64,000 bases of DNA. Source: Planctomycetota bacterium. Lineage in GTDB: Bacteria; Planctomycetota; Planctomycetia; Pirellulales; Lacipirellulaceae. The notes beneath the pieces were generated by a model. The model worked only from the letters and a program-made list of their open reading frames with translations, did not search any database and was not told the origin of the DNA. Below are positions 37,380-46,182 of this stretch, piece after piece (the stretch's first letter is position 1; each line of letters begins with the position of its first letter). The DNA is taken from the NCBI GenBank assembly GCA_013152205.1, contig JAADGV010000111.1, positions 62,001-126,000 of the forward strand, given 5' to 3'. Made by a program: the position numbers and the translations under genes.

Positions 37380-38291
37380 ATGGCGATGTCTGCACGACTT
37401 GCACCCGAAAATGTCGAGGACGATAACGACCGTCCGATATGCGTGTTAGCCGGGTGGGGCAGGCTGCCCTTCGAGGTGGTCGGAGAACTGCGACGCCAGG
37501 GGCGGAGTGTTGTTGGCATCGGTATTCTTGATCATGCCGATCCGCGTTTGGCAGATTTGTGCGATCGTTTTGGATGGATTGGCATTGGCGGTATCGGTCG
37601 CGCGATTCGATATTGCAAACAGTGGGGCGCCAAGCAAGCCACCATGACGGGCAAGCTGCATAAGGTGCTTTTGTATCAGCCAGGTTGGTGGCTGCGCCAT
37701 CGGCCAGATTGGAAAACGATCCAGGCGTTCTACCCTCATTTGCTTACCAGTACGCGTGATCGCAAGGACGATACGTTGCTTAGTATTATAGCCGACGCAT
37801 TTGCCTCAGAAGGCATTACCTGTGAGCCGGCGACTGATTTTGCTCCGGAGTTACTTGTGAAAGCAGGACATATCATCGGCAAACGACTCACGAGCAAGCA
37901 GCAGCGTGATGTTGAATTCGGTTGGAAGATTGCCAAAGAGATGGGCGGTCTCGACATTGGACAAAGTGTTTGCATCAAAAATCAAACCGTGTTGGCCGTC
38001 GAAGCGATCGAAGGAACCGACATTTGCATCAGCCGCGCTGGCGAACTTTGTAAGGCGGGCGGGTTTACCGTCGTCAAGGTTGCTAAACCTCAGCAGGATA
38101 TGCGTTTTGATGTTCCGACGGTGGGAAAGAAAACGCTTGAGTCAATCGCCGCAGCCGGCGGAAAGGTGCTGGCGATCGAAGCGGATCGGACGATTTTGCT
38201 CGATCGGGAAGAGTTTTGCCGTGTTGCAGAGCGACTCAAAATTTCGGTAGTGGCCTATAACGAGTCCGCTATTGCTGTGGAGGCTGCCTGA
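37380..38291 (+). CDS. lpxI: UDP-2,3-diacylglucosamine pyrophosphatase LpxI
   Basis: A 303-residue LpxI (DUF1009) protein that hydrolyses UDP-2,3-diacylglucosamine to lipid X, the alternative to LpxH. Visible signatures are ICVLAGWGRLPFEVVGELR at the N-terminus, GGIGRAIRYCKQWGAKQATM, the GKLHKVLLY segment, RDRKDDTLLSIIADAFASEG, the conserved GLDIGQSVCIKNQTVLAVEA segment and EGTDICISRAGEL, ending with LAIEADRTILLDREEF. It lies 107 bp after lpxD. The lpxD-lpxI pair supports the idea that this organism makes lipid A. Confidence 0.93.
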   Translation: MAMSARLAPENVEDDNDRPICVLAGWGRLPFEVVGELRRQGRSVVGIGILDHADPRLADLCDRFGWIGIGGIGRAIRYCKQWGAKQATMTGKLHKVLLYQPGWWLRHRPDWKTIQAFYPHLLTSTRDRKDDTLLSIIADAFASEGITCEPATDFAPELLVKAGHIIGKRLTSKQQRDVEFGWKIAKEMGGLDIGQSVCIKNQTVLAVEAIEGTDICISRAGELCKAGGFTVVKVAKPQQDMRFDVPTVGKKTLESIAAAGGKVLAIEADRTILLDREEFCRVAERLKISVVAYNESAIAVEAA

Positions 38292-38405
38292 CACTACAGC
38301 GCAAGTTGAACGTTGGCACAAGCTAAATCCGGACCTTGCCGATTGGCGGATCGGAGGCGATGATGAGGCCAGACTTTCACTGACTGTCAGGCCCCCTTTT
38401 TATTG

Positions 38406-39302
38406 ATGTTTGCCATGCAACTTGGTTCCACGCTAATTGTTGATACCTTTGCCGAAGCGTTTCGCATGCGCTTTGTGCGGTTAATTATCACCGCGGCTGA
38501 CGACTATTGGCTCGACGTGGCACTGCGTGAAACAACCGGGTATGGCTCGTCGGTCATTGGTTGCGATGCTGAGATTGGCGTCGAGCGTCTTTTGCCAACA
38601 AACGAAACGCCCGATGGTCGACCGGGGGCGGCGGTGTTGGCATTTGGGTTTTCGACCGATGCGCTGGCCAAGGCAATCCCCAACCGGGTTGGGCAATGTC
38701 TTATGACATGTCCAACAACCGCCGTGTTCAATGGTCTGCCCGACGCAGAAGAAACCCTTCCGCTGGGCAAGCACTTGCGTTATTTCGGCGACGGTTTTCA
38801 AAAAAGCAAGCTGTTGGGCGGTCGTCGTTATTGGCGAGTGCCGGTGATGGACGGCGAGTTTCTGTTGGAAGAAAAACTGGGCGTCGCCAAAGGAGTTGCC
38901 GGCGGCAACATTATTTTGCAGGGAACAACACCTGGGGTTGCGTTGGACGCTGCGCGTCGGGCCAGCGAAGCGTTGGCCACGTTAGAAAATGTAATCACCC
39001 CTTTTCCTGGCGGCGTCGTTCGGAGCGGTAGCAAGGTGGGTTCGACCTACAAAGGTATGGTTGCCTCGACCAACGACGCTTTTTGTCCCACGCTTCGCGG
39101 TCGTGTCGAGAGCGAATTGGTCGAGGGTGCAAACTGTGTCTACGAAATTGTCATCGACGGCACGGACGAGCAGGCGGTTGGCGAAGCGATGAAGCTTGCT
39201 CTAAAAACTGCTGCCGACGAGGGCGTCTTGGCAATCGGAGCCGGCAACTACGGTGGAAAGCTCGGTAAATTTCACTTTTATCTACATGAGTTGCTTTCGT
39301 GA
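38406..39302 (+). CDS. ftr: Formylmethanofuran--tetrahydromethanopterin formyltransferase
   Basis: A 298-residue Ftr (FhcD). It transfers the formyl group between the methanofuran-type carrier and tetrahydromethanopterin in the archaeal-like C1 pathway that planctomycetes share with methylotrophs. The chain reads as Ftr throughout: TLIVDTFAEAFRMRF at the N-terminus, then GYGSSVIGCDAEIGVER, CPTTAVFNGLP, GKHLRYFGDGFQ, RRYWRVPVMDGEFL, VGSTYKGMVASTNDAFCPTL and a C-terminal GNYGGKLGKFHFYL. The fhcA, fhcB and fhcC partners are not in the window. ATG at 38406 and 38415 are both possible. Confidence 0.93.
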   Translation: MFAMQLGSTLIVDTFAEAFRMRFVRLIITAADDYWLDVALRETTGYGSSVIGCDAEIGVERLLPTNETPDGRPGAAVLAFGFSTDALAKAIPNRVGQCLMTCPTTAVFNGLPDAEETLPLGKHLRYFGDGFQKSKLLGGRRYWRVPVMDGEFLLEEKLGVAKGVAGGNIILQGTTPGVALDAARRASEALATLENVITPFPGGVVRSGSKVGSTYKGMVASTNDAFCPTLRGRVESELVEGANCVYEIVIDGTDEQAVGEAMKLALKTAADEGVLAIGAGNYGGKLGKFHFYLHELLS

Positions 39303-39334
39303 CTTTTCTTTGGCCTCAACACAACTGGATCGAT

Positions 39335-39413
39335 GGGTGCCACTGTCTGGCTGGCCCAGCAGTGGAATCCTGGTGTCCGCTTCACACTGCTGGACAAGCC
39401 AGCAGTGGCACCC
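39335..39413. repeat. GGGTGCCACTG repeat, copy 2, nested hairpin
   Basis: It begins GGGTGCCACTGTCTGGCTGG and ends CCAGCAGTGGCACCC, with an inner CCCAGCAGTGG paired to CACTGCTGG. It shares its outer arms with 19103-19138 and lies between ftr and a P-loop kinase gene. Confidence 0.78.
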
Positions 39414-39449
39414 AACATAGCAAGCCGGCATTGAAGCAACACTAGTGCC

Positions 39450-39905
39450 ATGAACGATCTTCAGCGTGTAATCATCGTGGGTGGAAGTTGTGCGGGGAAA
39501 ACGACTCTGGCAAAGCAGCTTGCTGAAAAACTTGGGGTACCCCGAATCGAGTTGGATGCGCTGTACTGGGGGCCTAACTGGAAAGAAAATCCGCCTGAAC
39601 AGTTTCGGGAGAGCGTCGAGCAAGCGGTTGCTCAGCCGTGTTGGGTTTGCGATGGCAACTACACATTTGCTCACGACGTTATCTGGCCTCAGGCGACAAC
39701 GATTATTTGGCTCGACTATTCGTTTCCGCTGGTCTTCCAGAGGGCCCTCCGGCGGACGGTCAGCCGCGTGTTTCGACGAACGTCGTTGTATGGAGGGAAT
39801 CGAGAGACCTTCTTTCAAAGCTTTCTCAGCCGAGAATCGATTTTGCTGTGGGTTCTCCAATCCCACCACAATCGCCACAAACAGATCGACCGACTCCTGA
39901 AATAA
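39450..39905 (+). CDS. Small P-loop ATPase/kinase, FlaR/adenylate kinase-like
   Basis: A 151-residue P-loop protein with Walker A GGSCAGKTT, then LAKQLAEKLGVPRIELDALY and a WVCDGNYTFAHDVIWPQATTI segment. This order, with D-A-L/H-Y-W and D-G-N-Y, is characteristic of the group often annotated as FlaR (topology modulation protein) or adenylate-kinase-related, whose true substrate is not established. Arg residues in FQRALRRTVSRVFRR could form the lid. It is somewhat shorter than the usual 165-185. It stands alone; a repeat element lies just upstream. Confidence 0.72.
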   Translation: MNDLQRVIIVGGSCAGKTTLAKQLAEKLGVPRIELDALYWGPNWKENPPEQFRESVEQAVAQPCWVCDGNYTFAHDVIWPQATTIIWLDYSFPLVFQRALRRTVSRVFRRTSLYGGNRETFFQSFLSRESILLWVLQSHHNRHKQIDRLLK

Positions 39906-40061
39906 CCAGAAAATGCCCACTTAAATGTCGTACAATGCAAGAAACCTTCGGACTCAGACTTTTTTCTTTCGGAAATTGAACCTCTTCGTAAATAAACCAC
40001 ATACATCGGAATGAGTTGTTTTCATGATTTCCCCATGGCTGAGCAACGCGAAGCAAGTTTC

Positions 40062-40140
40062 TTGCAAAGGCGCTAAGGCGCAAAAGACGAGAGAGTTTAG
40101 ATCAATACCTTGGCTTCGCGCCTTTGCGCCTTTGCGAGAG
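40062..40140. repeat. Inverted-repeat element (CGCAAAGGCG type), copy 2
   Basis: Left arm GCAAAGGCGCTAAGGCGCAA (from 40064) and right arm CGCGCCTTTGCGCCTTTGCG (40117-40136) form a stem with about 35 bp between them. The right arm ends in GAGAGG, which serves as the apparent ribosome-binding site of the next gene. Confidence 0.75.
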
Positions 40141-40146
40141 GTTTGT

Positions 40147-41310
40147 TTGATCGCGCTGATGTTAGTCACGCCAGCCCTCGCTGAGCCGGTGCTTGATGGC
40201 AAAGATGGGCGGAATCTGGCGCTCGACCGGTTTCAGCCGAAGTCGATGTTGCGGCTACCTGACCGGCAGACTCCTCGGGCGAAGTTTTCGGTGGTGGATG
40301 TTCATGTCCATCCGCGTCTGAAACTTCGAAGCGTGCCCGAGCAGCTTGACGAATTTGTGCGAGTGATGGACCAGCAGAATATTGCTGTCTGTGTGAGCCT
40401 TGATGGTCAACTGGGCGAAGCGTTGGAAGAACATAAGAAGTATCTTTGGACGAAGTATCGCGATCGGTTTGTGATCTTTGCCAATATCGATTGGCGAGGC
40501 GATGGCCAGAAGGATGATCCGAGTAGCTGGGCGTGCCATCGCCCTGAGTTTGGTCGCCGAATGGCAAGAGCCTTGGCGGATGCTAAGCAGCGGGGGGCAG
40601 TTGGCCTGAAAGTGTTCAAGCAATTGGGGCTTGGCTACCGCAATCCCGACGGGTCGCTGATTGCGGTGGACGATCGGCGTTGGGATCCGATTTGGGAGGC
40701 CTGTGGCAAATTGGGTATGCCGGTGTTGATTCACACCGCCGACCCGGTGGCTTTCTTTCAACCGATCGATCGATTTAACGAGCGGTGGGAGGAGTTGCAT
40801 CGCCACCCCGACTGGAGCTTTGCTGGCGAGGAGTTTCCGTCGCATGGCGAGCTGCTGGCCGCTCGCAATCGGGTGATTGAGCGTCATCCTCAGACGACGT
40901 TCCTCGGTGCCCATGTGGCCAATTATCCTGAGAATTTGGCCGAGGTGGGGCGTTGGCTCGACAGGTATCCGAATCTTTATGTCGAGATCGCCGCTCGAAT
41001 TGCAGAATTGGGACGCCAGCCGTACACGGCACGGGCATTTTTTCTGAAATATTCGGACCGGATTTTGTTTGGCACGGATGGCCCACGTCCGCCAGGGCGA
41101 CTGACTCCACACTGGCGAATGCTCGAAACACGGGATGAGTACTTCACTTACGCAGAAAACCAATACCCTCCCCAGGGCTTATGGAGCATCTACGGCTTGT
41201 ATTTGCCCGACGAGGTGTTGCGAAAAGTGTATTCCGAAAATGCCGTCCGTTTGATTCCCGGTATCAAAGAGCGTCTGGAGAAGTTTGGCAAAAACGGGAA
41301 CCCGCGTTGA
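40147..41310 (+). CDS. Exported amidohydrolase (amidohydrolase_2 family)
   Basis: A 387-residue TIM-barrel metal-dependent hydrolase. The ATG-started longer frame (40024) runs through an inverted-repeat element; TTG at 40147 behind GAGAGG gives a short signal peptide (LIALMLVTPALA), but this start is not certain. The fold is supported by the metal motif VVDVHVHPRL at the first strand, the lysine-region VGLKVFKQL, PVLIHTADPVAFF, FLGAHVANYPENL and the catalytic Asp in RILFGTDGPRPP. The family covers decarboxylases and hydrolases of aromatic or lactone substrates; no specific substrate can be inferred. Confidence 0.85.
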   Translation: MIALMLVTPALAEPVLDGKDGRNLALDRFQPKSMLRLPDRQTPRAKFSVVDVHVHPRLKLRSVPEQLDEFVRVMDQQNIAVCVSLDGQLGEALEEHKKYLWTKYRDRFVIFANIDWRGDGQKDDPSSWACHRPEFGRRMARALADAKQRGAVGLKVFKQLGLGYRNPDGSLIAVDDRRWDPIWEACGKLGMPVLIHTADPVAFFQPIDRFNERWEELHRHPDWSFAGEEFPSHGELLAARNRVIERHPQTTFLGAHVANYPENLAEVGRWLDRYPNLYVEIAARIAELGRQPYTARAFFLKYSDRILFGTDGPRPPGRLTPHWRMLETRDEYFTYAENQYPPQGLWSIYGLYLPDEVLRKVYSENAVRLIPGIKERLEKFGKNGNPR

Positions 41311-41864
41311 GCGATTTTTTCTTGGAACTTTAGGGAGTTCAAGCGAGTTGGCCATTCACCGCGGGAGGACTGCAAAGTCGCAACCAAATTGGTAGGAATT
41401 TCTCGCAAAGGCGCGAAGACGCAAAGAAAAAGACAAGAACGGGATCGTCTCTGCGAGAGTCCTAAGCGGTTTCTTCTTTCAAAAGTTTTTTGCCAAGATA
41501 GGCAGGATCGTGATTTTCTATCTCCTATCCTGCCAGTTTTGTAAATCCGGTCAAAAAAAGTTGATTTGCCTGCGGTCGTCGGCTGTGCTGTTGGTTATCC
41601 TTTATTATCTTCAAAAAGATTGGATGACTGCAGCAGGTGGTCGTAGTCTGAAAAGTCTCCCGATTGCCTACAATTGCCGTCTGCGCTACCCATAAGCGTG
41701 GGGTTTGGCTAGCAAATTGTTCGCTGAGGGGCTTATTTGGTCGCTTATCCCTCAATAAAACAGTTGTACATTGTCGGCAGAGATTGCTAAACTTGCAGCT
41801 TGGGAATTGTCTTCCGGACAGGCCCAAGAATAAATCTTTTCAGCAAAACCGAAGAACCGAAGAC
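41311..41864. other. Long leader/intergenic region before the S1-domain gene
   Basis: 554 bp without a supported gene. It contains a single CGCAAAGGCG-type arm (about 41400-41425), a 20-bp string AGCGGTTTCTTCTTTCAAAA (41465-41484) shared with 10980-10999, and a hairpin with GGCAGGAT (41501-41508) and ATCCTGCC (41527-41534). The promoter of the S1 gene must be here. Confidence 0.45.
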
Positions 41865-43490
41865 ATGACTTCCGAAGCCGACGCGCCAAAGCCAATCTCT
41901 CAGCCCACGAACTCGGGCGAGGCCCCTCCTTCCGCAAACCCAGAAGCAGCTACTCCGAACCCGGAGCCGGCTACTTCCGAGAGCCCGGAGGCTGCTACTC
42001 CTCCAGGCCCAGAGGCGACTGCGCAAGAGTCGCCTACAGTGGAAGATCGTGAAACAGAAGGTGGCGTAGCAACAAGCGAAGTTGCCGAGGTGGCTGCGCC
42101 AGAAACACGGCCTAGCGAGCGGATTCAGATTGGGACACAACGCGACAAAGACTCTGCGGAGCAAGCCCAAGCTAATCCCGTGACCCCGGGTAGTTCGGAG
42201 CCCTCGGAGCCAATTCCGACGAAGAGTAACTATCCACCGCCCAATGTGCGTGATCAACTGTCGCCAGAATTGGAGCAAGAACTCGAAGCTGCGTTGGGCG
42301 GTGAATCGCTTGACGCAATCATCGATGGCTCGACAACCGTTGCCACGACGGGCGACGAGTTGGCGCCAGAAACTAAACTGATTGGCAAGGTCGCCAAGAT
42401 TCACCGCGAAGACATTTTTGTTGAACTCGGTGGTCGCAACCAAGGGCTGTTGCCGCTGAAACAGTTCGAGAAATCGACGCCGCCCGAAGTGGGGGCGGAA
42501 ATTGAGGTGGTTGTAGTTCGACTCGATGCCGACCAAGGGCTGTACAACGTCTCGCTTCCGACGGCGGCGGTTTCGATCGGAAATTGGGACGAAGTGCAAG
42601 TCGGCCAAATTCTAACCGTGACGATTACCGGCTCGAACAAAGGTGGGCTGGAGTGTCAGGTTTCTGGAATTCGTGGTTTCATCCCGATGGGGCAGATCTC
42701 GATCTACCGTGTCGACAACCCCGAAGAATATGTCGGCCAAAAACTCAACTGTGTTATTACCGAGGCTAACCGTGATCGACGCAACTTGGTGCTCAGCCAT
42801 CGGGCGTTGATGGAACGCGAACGCAAAGAGCAACGCGAAAAACTATTGGCGGAATTGGAACCAGGCCAACTCCGCGACGGCGTGGTTCGCAGCTTGCAAG
42901 ATTTTGGTGCGTTTGTCGACTTGGGTGGCGTCGACGGGTTGATCCATGTGAGCCAATTGAGCTGGGATCGCGTGGCTCACCCCAAGGACGTGCTGCAAGT
43001 TGGTCAGACCGTCTCGGTTCGAATCGAGAAGATCAATCAAGAGACGGGCAAGATTGGGCTTGGCTATCGAGAATTGGCTGCGAACCCTTGGGACGATGCG
43101 GCCAGCAAATATGGCACTGGTACTCGTGTTCGAGGTACGGTTACAAAATTGATGGCGTTCGGCGCGTTTGTGAAGCTTGAGCCGGGTGTTGAGGGTTTGA
43201 TCCACATCTCTGAGATGGGTCACGGTCGAGTCAACCGGGCCGGCGATGTTGTTAGCGAAGGGCAGGAAGTCGAAGTGAAAGTGCTGTCGGTCGACACCGA
43301 GGCCCAGCGCATTGGCCTTTCGCTGAAGGCACTGATGCCTGAGCCAGAAAAGCCTGCGGCCAGGGGCCGGGGAAAAGACGATCATCCTCCGACCGAATCG
43401 CTCCAGCGTCGCAAGCGCGAGTCGGACAAGCACCTCAAGGGTGGCATCGGCGGCCCGTCGGGCGGCGAAAAGTTTGGCCTGAAGTGGTGA
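41865..43490 (+). CDS. S1 RNA-binding domain protein (ribosomal protein S1-like)
   Basis: A 541-residue protein from the ATG at 41865. Residues 1-155 are acidic, Pro/Glu/Ala-rich and probably disordered. Four S1 (OB-fold) modules follow: GKVAKIHREDIFVELGGRNQ (about 167), GQILTVTITGSNKGGLECQV (about 247), DGVVRSLQDFGAFVDLGGVD (about 335) and GTVTKLMAFGAFVKLEPGVE (about 425). The third and fourth have the GAFVxL-GVxGLIHxS signature that binds mRNA; the first two are more divergent. It resembles ribosomal protein S1 but has four rather than six repeats and a long acidic tail, so it may be a paralogue or a lineage form. The MBL gene starts 10 bp downstream. Confidence 0.86.
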   Translation: MTSEADAPKPISQPTNSGEAPPSANPEAATPNPEPATSESPEAATPPGPEATAQESPTVEDRETEGGVATSEVAEVAAPETRPSERIQIGTQRDKDSAEQAQANPVTPGSSEPSEPIPTKSNYPPPNVRDQLSPELEQELEAALGGESLDAIIDGSTTVATTGDELAPETKLIGKVAKIHREDIFVELGGRNQGLLPLKQFEKSTPPEVGAEIEVVVVRLDADQGLYNVSLPTAAVSIGNWDEVQVGQILTVTITGSNKGGLECQVSGIRGFIPMGQISIYRVDNPEEYVGQKLNCVITEANRDRRNLVLSHRALMERERKEQREKLLAELEPGQLRDGVVRSLQDFGAFVDLGGVDGLIHVSQLSWDRVAHPKDVLQVGQTVSVRIEKINQETGKIGLGYRELAANPWDDAASKYGTGTRVRGTVTKLMAFGAFVKLEPGVEGLIHISEMGHGRVNRAGDVVSEGQEVEVKVLSVDTEAQRIGLSLKALMPEPEKPAARGRGKDDHPPTESLQRRKRESDKHLKGGIGGPSGGEKFGLKW

Positions 43491-43500
43491 TTTTGGGTTA

Positions 43501-44466
43501 ATGTTTCATTGGGATCGGGGCCTGTTTCTTACTGCGGCTGGGTTGGCCGTGGATGTTCCGCGGCGGCAGAAGCTGGGCTTTATGTCTCATGCTCATGCCG
43601 ACCATATGGGTGCCCATGAGTTGGCTCTTTGCACGCCCGCGACAGCAGCCTTGTATCGCCATCGCCGTGGGGCGCACCGTCGTACTCGCGAGATGCCCTA
43701 TCACGAACCGATAGAAATCGGCCCACTACGACTAACGACCTACCCGGCTGGCCATTGCTTGGGCTCGGCGATGCTTTTGGCCGAAGACGGAAACAAGTCG
43801 CTTCTGTTTACCGGCGACTACAAGCTGGGGCCTTCGGCAACTAGCGAGGAGGCTGAGCTTCCTCATGCTGATATTCTTGTGATGGAATGTACCTTCGGTC
43901 GGCCTCAGTATCGGATGCCACCACGCGCTGAAGTAGTTGCCGAGCTAATCGGATTGGTTCGCCGCTGCTTGGCTGAGGGGCAGACGCCGGTGATTCATGC
44001 TTACGCCCTGGGTAAAGCTCAAGAGGTAACCAAGCTGCTGACCGACGCCGGTATCCCCGTGCAGCAACATCCCATGACCTTTGCCGTTAGCGAAGTCTAT
44101 CGCGAATGTGGCGTCGATCTCGGCCAAGTGAGCATCTACGACGATAAACTACGGCCGGGCCATGCCGTAATTACCTTGCCGCGAGGCATGAAGGCATATC
44201 GGCTTGCGGGTATTGAAAATCCGGTAAGTATTGCCGTCACCGGTTGGGCTGTCGACTCTAGCACCAAATATCGGCAGAAAGTTGATTATGCCTTGCCGTT
44301 GACTGACCATGCGGATTTCAACCAATTGCTGGAGACGGTTGAACTGGTGGGTGCGGAGGCAATCTATTGCACTCATGGGCCGCAGGAGTTTGTCGAGCAT
44401 CTTCGAGCTGAGGGCTACAACGCTTTCCCGGTCGCGGGTGGTAGCTATCAGACCCGGATGTTTTGA
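43501..44466 (+). CDS. MBL-fold nuclease-like protein (beta-CASP/ligase-associated exonuclease-like)
   Basis: A 321-residue metallo-beta-lactamase-fold protein. Metal-binding motifs are HAHADHMG (motif II), AGHCLGSAM (III), FTGDYKLG (IV) and the C-terminal LTDHADF. The LFTGDYKLG and PVIHAYALGKAQEV segments resemble ligase-associated exonucleases and other beta-CASP-related nucleases, so it probably cleaves nucleic acid with zinc or manganese. It begins 10 bp after the S1 gene, so the two are likely one operon; a joint RNA-processing role is tempting but is inference. The ATG at 43501 has no strong Shine-Dalgarno, consistent with coupling. Confidence 0.85.
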   Translation: MFHWDRGLFLTAAGLAVDVPRRQKLGFMSHAHADHMGAHELALCTPATAALYRHRRGAHRRTREMPYHEPIEIGPLRLTTYPAGHCLGSAMLLAEDGNKSLLFTGDYKLGPSATSEEAELPHADILVMECTFGRPQYRMPPRAEVVAELIGLVRRCLAEGQTPVIHAYALGKAQEVTKLLTDAGIPVQQHPMTFAVSEVYRECGVDLGQVSIYDDKLRPGHAVITLPRGMKAYRLAGIENPVSIAVTGWAVDSSTKYRQKVDYALPLTDHADFNQLLETVELVGAEAIYCTHGPQEFVEHLRAEGYNAFPVAGGSYQTRMF

Positions 44467-44687
44467 TGCTAGTGAAACTCTAACGATTGTCCGAGGTGCT
44501 ATCACTTCGACCGGTCCGGCTGTGACGACTGTAGTATCTCTGGTGATTCCCGCTGGCGCCTACGGTAACGATTTTGCTGGTTTCATCGGGCCGTGGTAGT
44601 CGAATTTGAAACAGCGGATTACCCATGTTCGGTGCGATGGTTGTGCGCTGTGTTGACGGGTTGATCTCTCCCAGGGAAGGGTGAAGG

Positions 44688-46127
44688 ATGAAATTTTGTT
44701 GTGGATCTGGCCTAAAATTTCTCGGCATCGTGCTACTAGCAGGATGCGGCATGAACTCTGCGACAGCAGAGAGTGGGCAAATCCACAACCACCGCGAGGC
44801 ATCCGACGTTGCTGAGTCGCGATTGGCCAGTTTGATCCCCTCGTCCAATTTATTACACGAGGAAAAGGCCGATTCCTCAACGCCTAGCCCTATCGTTGCC
44901 CCTCCGCAGGAAGACAAGTATTGGTCCTTTCCTAGCGAAGAAGAGGTGAGTGGCCCGATGTTGCATTTGCCGACTATTGTGCGTCTGCCGCCTACCTCAA
45001 CAACCGCCGATCAATCGCGTGAAATCGAGCACGAGCCAATTGCCTCGCTGCTTCCTCCGCGAGCAATCGTTGCGCCGCAATCGCCAGAAGATCAGAACTT
45101 TGTTGATATCGAATCGCTCCTTCCAGTGAAAACTCAAGAGCCGGAGATCGTCGTTGCCAACAAGAATGGCGAGCATGAACTTTCGGCAGAAGAGCAAGAG
45201 ATTGTCGACTCGGTGATTCAAGACAGTCAGGCAACGAGCACCGGTGTGTTGACCAATGCACGAGTGAATGAGCTGGCTAAATCAAAAATCCGTCGAGGGT
45301 ACGCCTTGGCAAACCGCGGGGCCTACTACGCTGCTCGTCAAGAATTGATCGAAGTGTTGCGAATGATCTCGCAAAGCAAGGACGCGCAGCAGGGCGAAGC
45401 GAAACGGATGTTGGCTTTGGCTGCTGGCTTGCGAGCATTGGAAGAAGCGGTCGACTTTGCCCCGCGTGGCACGCAGCTCGAGGCCGATCTGGAAATCGAA
45501 GTCATCTGCGCTTCGCATCGAACCCCTGTGGCCTCTCAGCTCAAGTCGGCCAAGATTCTTCCTCGGCAGATGATGGACTGCTATTTCCGCTACGCGCAAC
45601 TCAAGCTAGCCGCGGCGGTGCGAGGCGAGCCGGCTGGCTCGATGGCACTTCATGCACTTGGCAAACTCGCCAGTCGGTTGAATCAGGTAGAGCCTGGGAA
45701 GCTTCGGTTGGCACATCGGCGTGCCGTTGTTTACCAGCAGGCCGCCTTATTGGCCCATGACCAAAATCATCTGGCAGCCCACGAACTGGCGGTCCTGTTA
45801 GCCGATTCAGGCCACTATGCCGAAGCCGAGCATCTGCTGAAACAGGTGGTTGCACGAGAGCCGAACGCCACGATCTATCGCAATTTGGCCCGAGTCCAAG
45901 AGAAGCTGGGCCAAACTCGGCAAGCCGCCACTAACCAGGGCTTTGCGCAGCAGCTAATCTTGCAAGGCACTGGTGGCCTAAACAATGTGCAATGGGTTTC
46001 GCCCCAGCAATTTTCTGGTATGAACAGCAACCCAACGAGATTTGCCTCGGCGGGGCCACGTCCCCCCGTATCGCCCCCGGCTGCCCCCCCTCAGCAATAC
46101 CCGTCTTCGACCACCAACTGGCGATAG
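44688..46127 (+). CDS. Lipoprotein with TPR-like repeats
   Basis: A 479-residue protein whose N-terminus is a lipoprotein signal (MKFCCGSGLKFLGIVLLAGC) with the lipobox Cys at residue 20. Residues 30-190 are Pro/Glu-rich and probably disordered, containing two similar PPRAIVAPQSPEDQNFVDIE and ESLLPVKTQEPEIVV stretches. Residues 200-430 are helical repeats; AAHELAVLLADSGHYAEAEH and TIYRNLARVQEKLGQTRQA read as TPRs. The last 50 residues are Pro/Gln-rich. It precedes the polysaccharide export gene by 55 bp and may be a periplasmic TPR partner of an export complex; the evidence is position only. Confidence 0.78.
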   Translation: MKFCCGSGLKFLGIVLLAGCGMNSATAESGQIHNHREASDVAESRLASLIPSSNLLHEEKADSSTPSPIVAPPQEDKYWSFPSEEEVSGPMLHLPTIVRLPPTSTTADQSREIEHEPIASLLPPRAIVAPQSPEDQNFVDIESLLPVKTQEPEIVVANKNGEHELSAEEQEIVDSVIQDSQATSTGVLTNARVNELAKSKIRRGYALANRGAYYAARQELIEVLRMISQSKDAQQGEAKRMLALAAGLRALEEAVDFAPRGTQLEADLEIEVICASHRTPVASQLKSAKILPRQMMDCYFRYAQLKLAAAVRGEPAGSMALHALGKLASRLNQVEPGKLRLAHRRAVVYQQAALLAHDQNHLAAHELAVLLADSGHYAEAEHLLKQVVAREPNATIYRNLARVQEKLGQTRQAATNQGFAQQLILQGTGGLNNVQWVSPQQFSGMNSNPTRFASAGPRPPVSPPAAPPQQYPSSTTNWR

Positions 46128-46182
46128 GTATTTCTCAACTCTCATGCTTACTCACCGATCAACTAGCGAAAGCCCATCCGTC

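Noticed and set aside
41787-42608. 273-codon minus-strand frame opposite the S1-domain gene
   Set aside because: Rich in Arg, Leu, Phe and Trp as expected from the complement of an acidic Glu/Ala/Pro-rich coding region.
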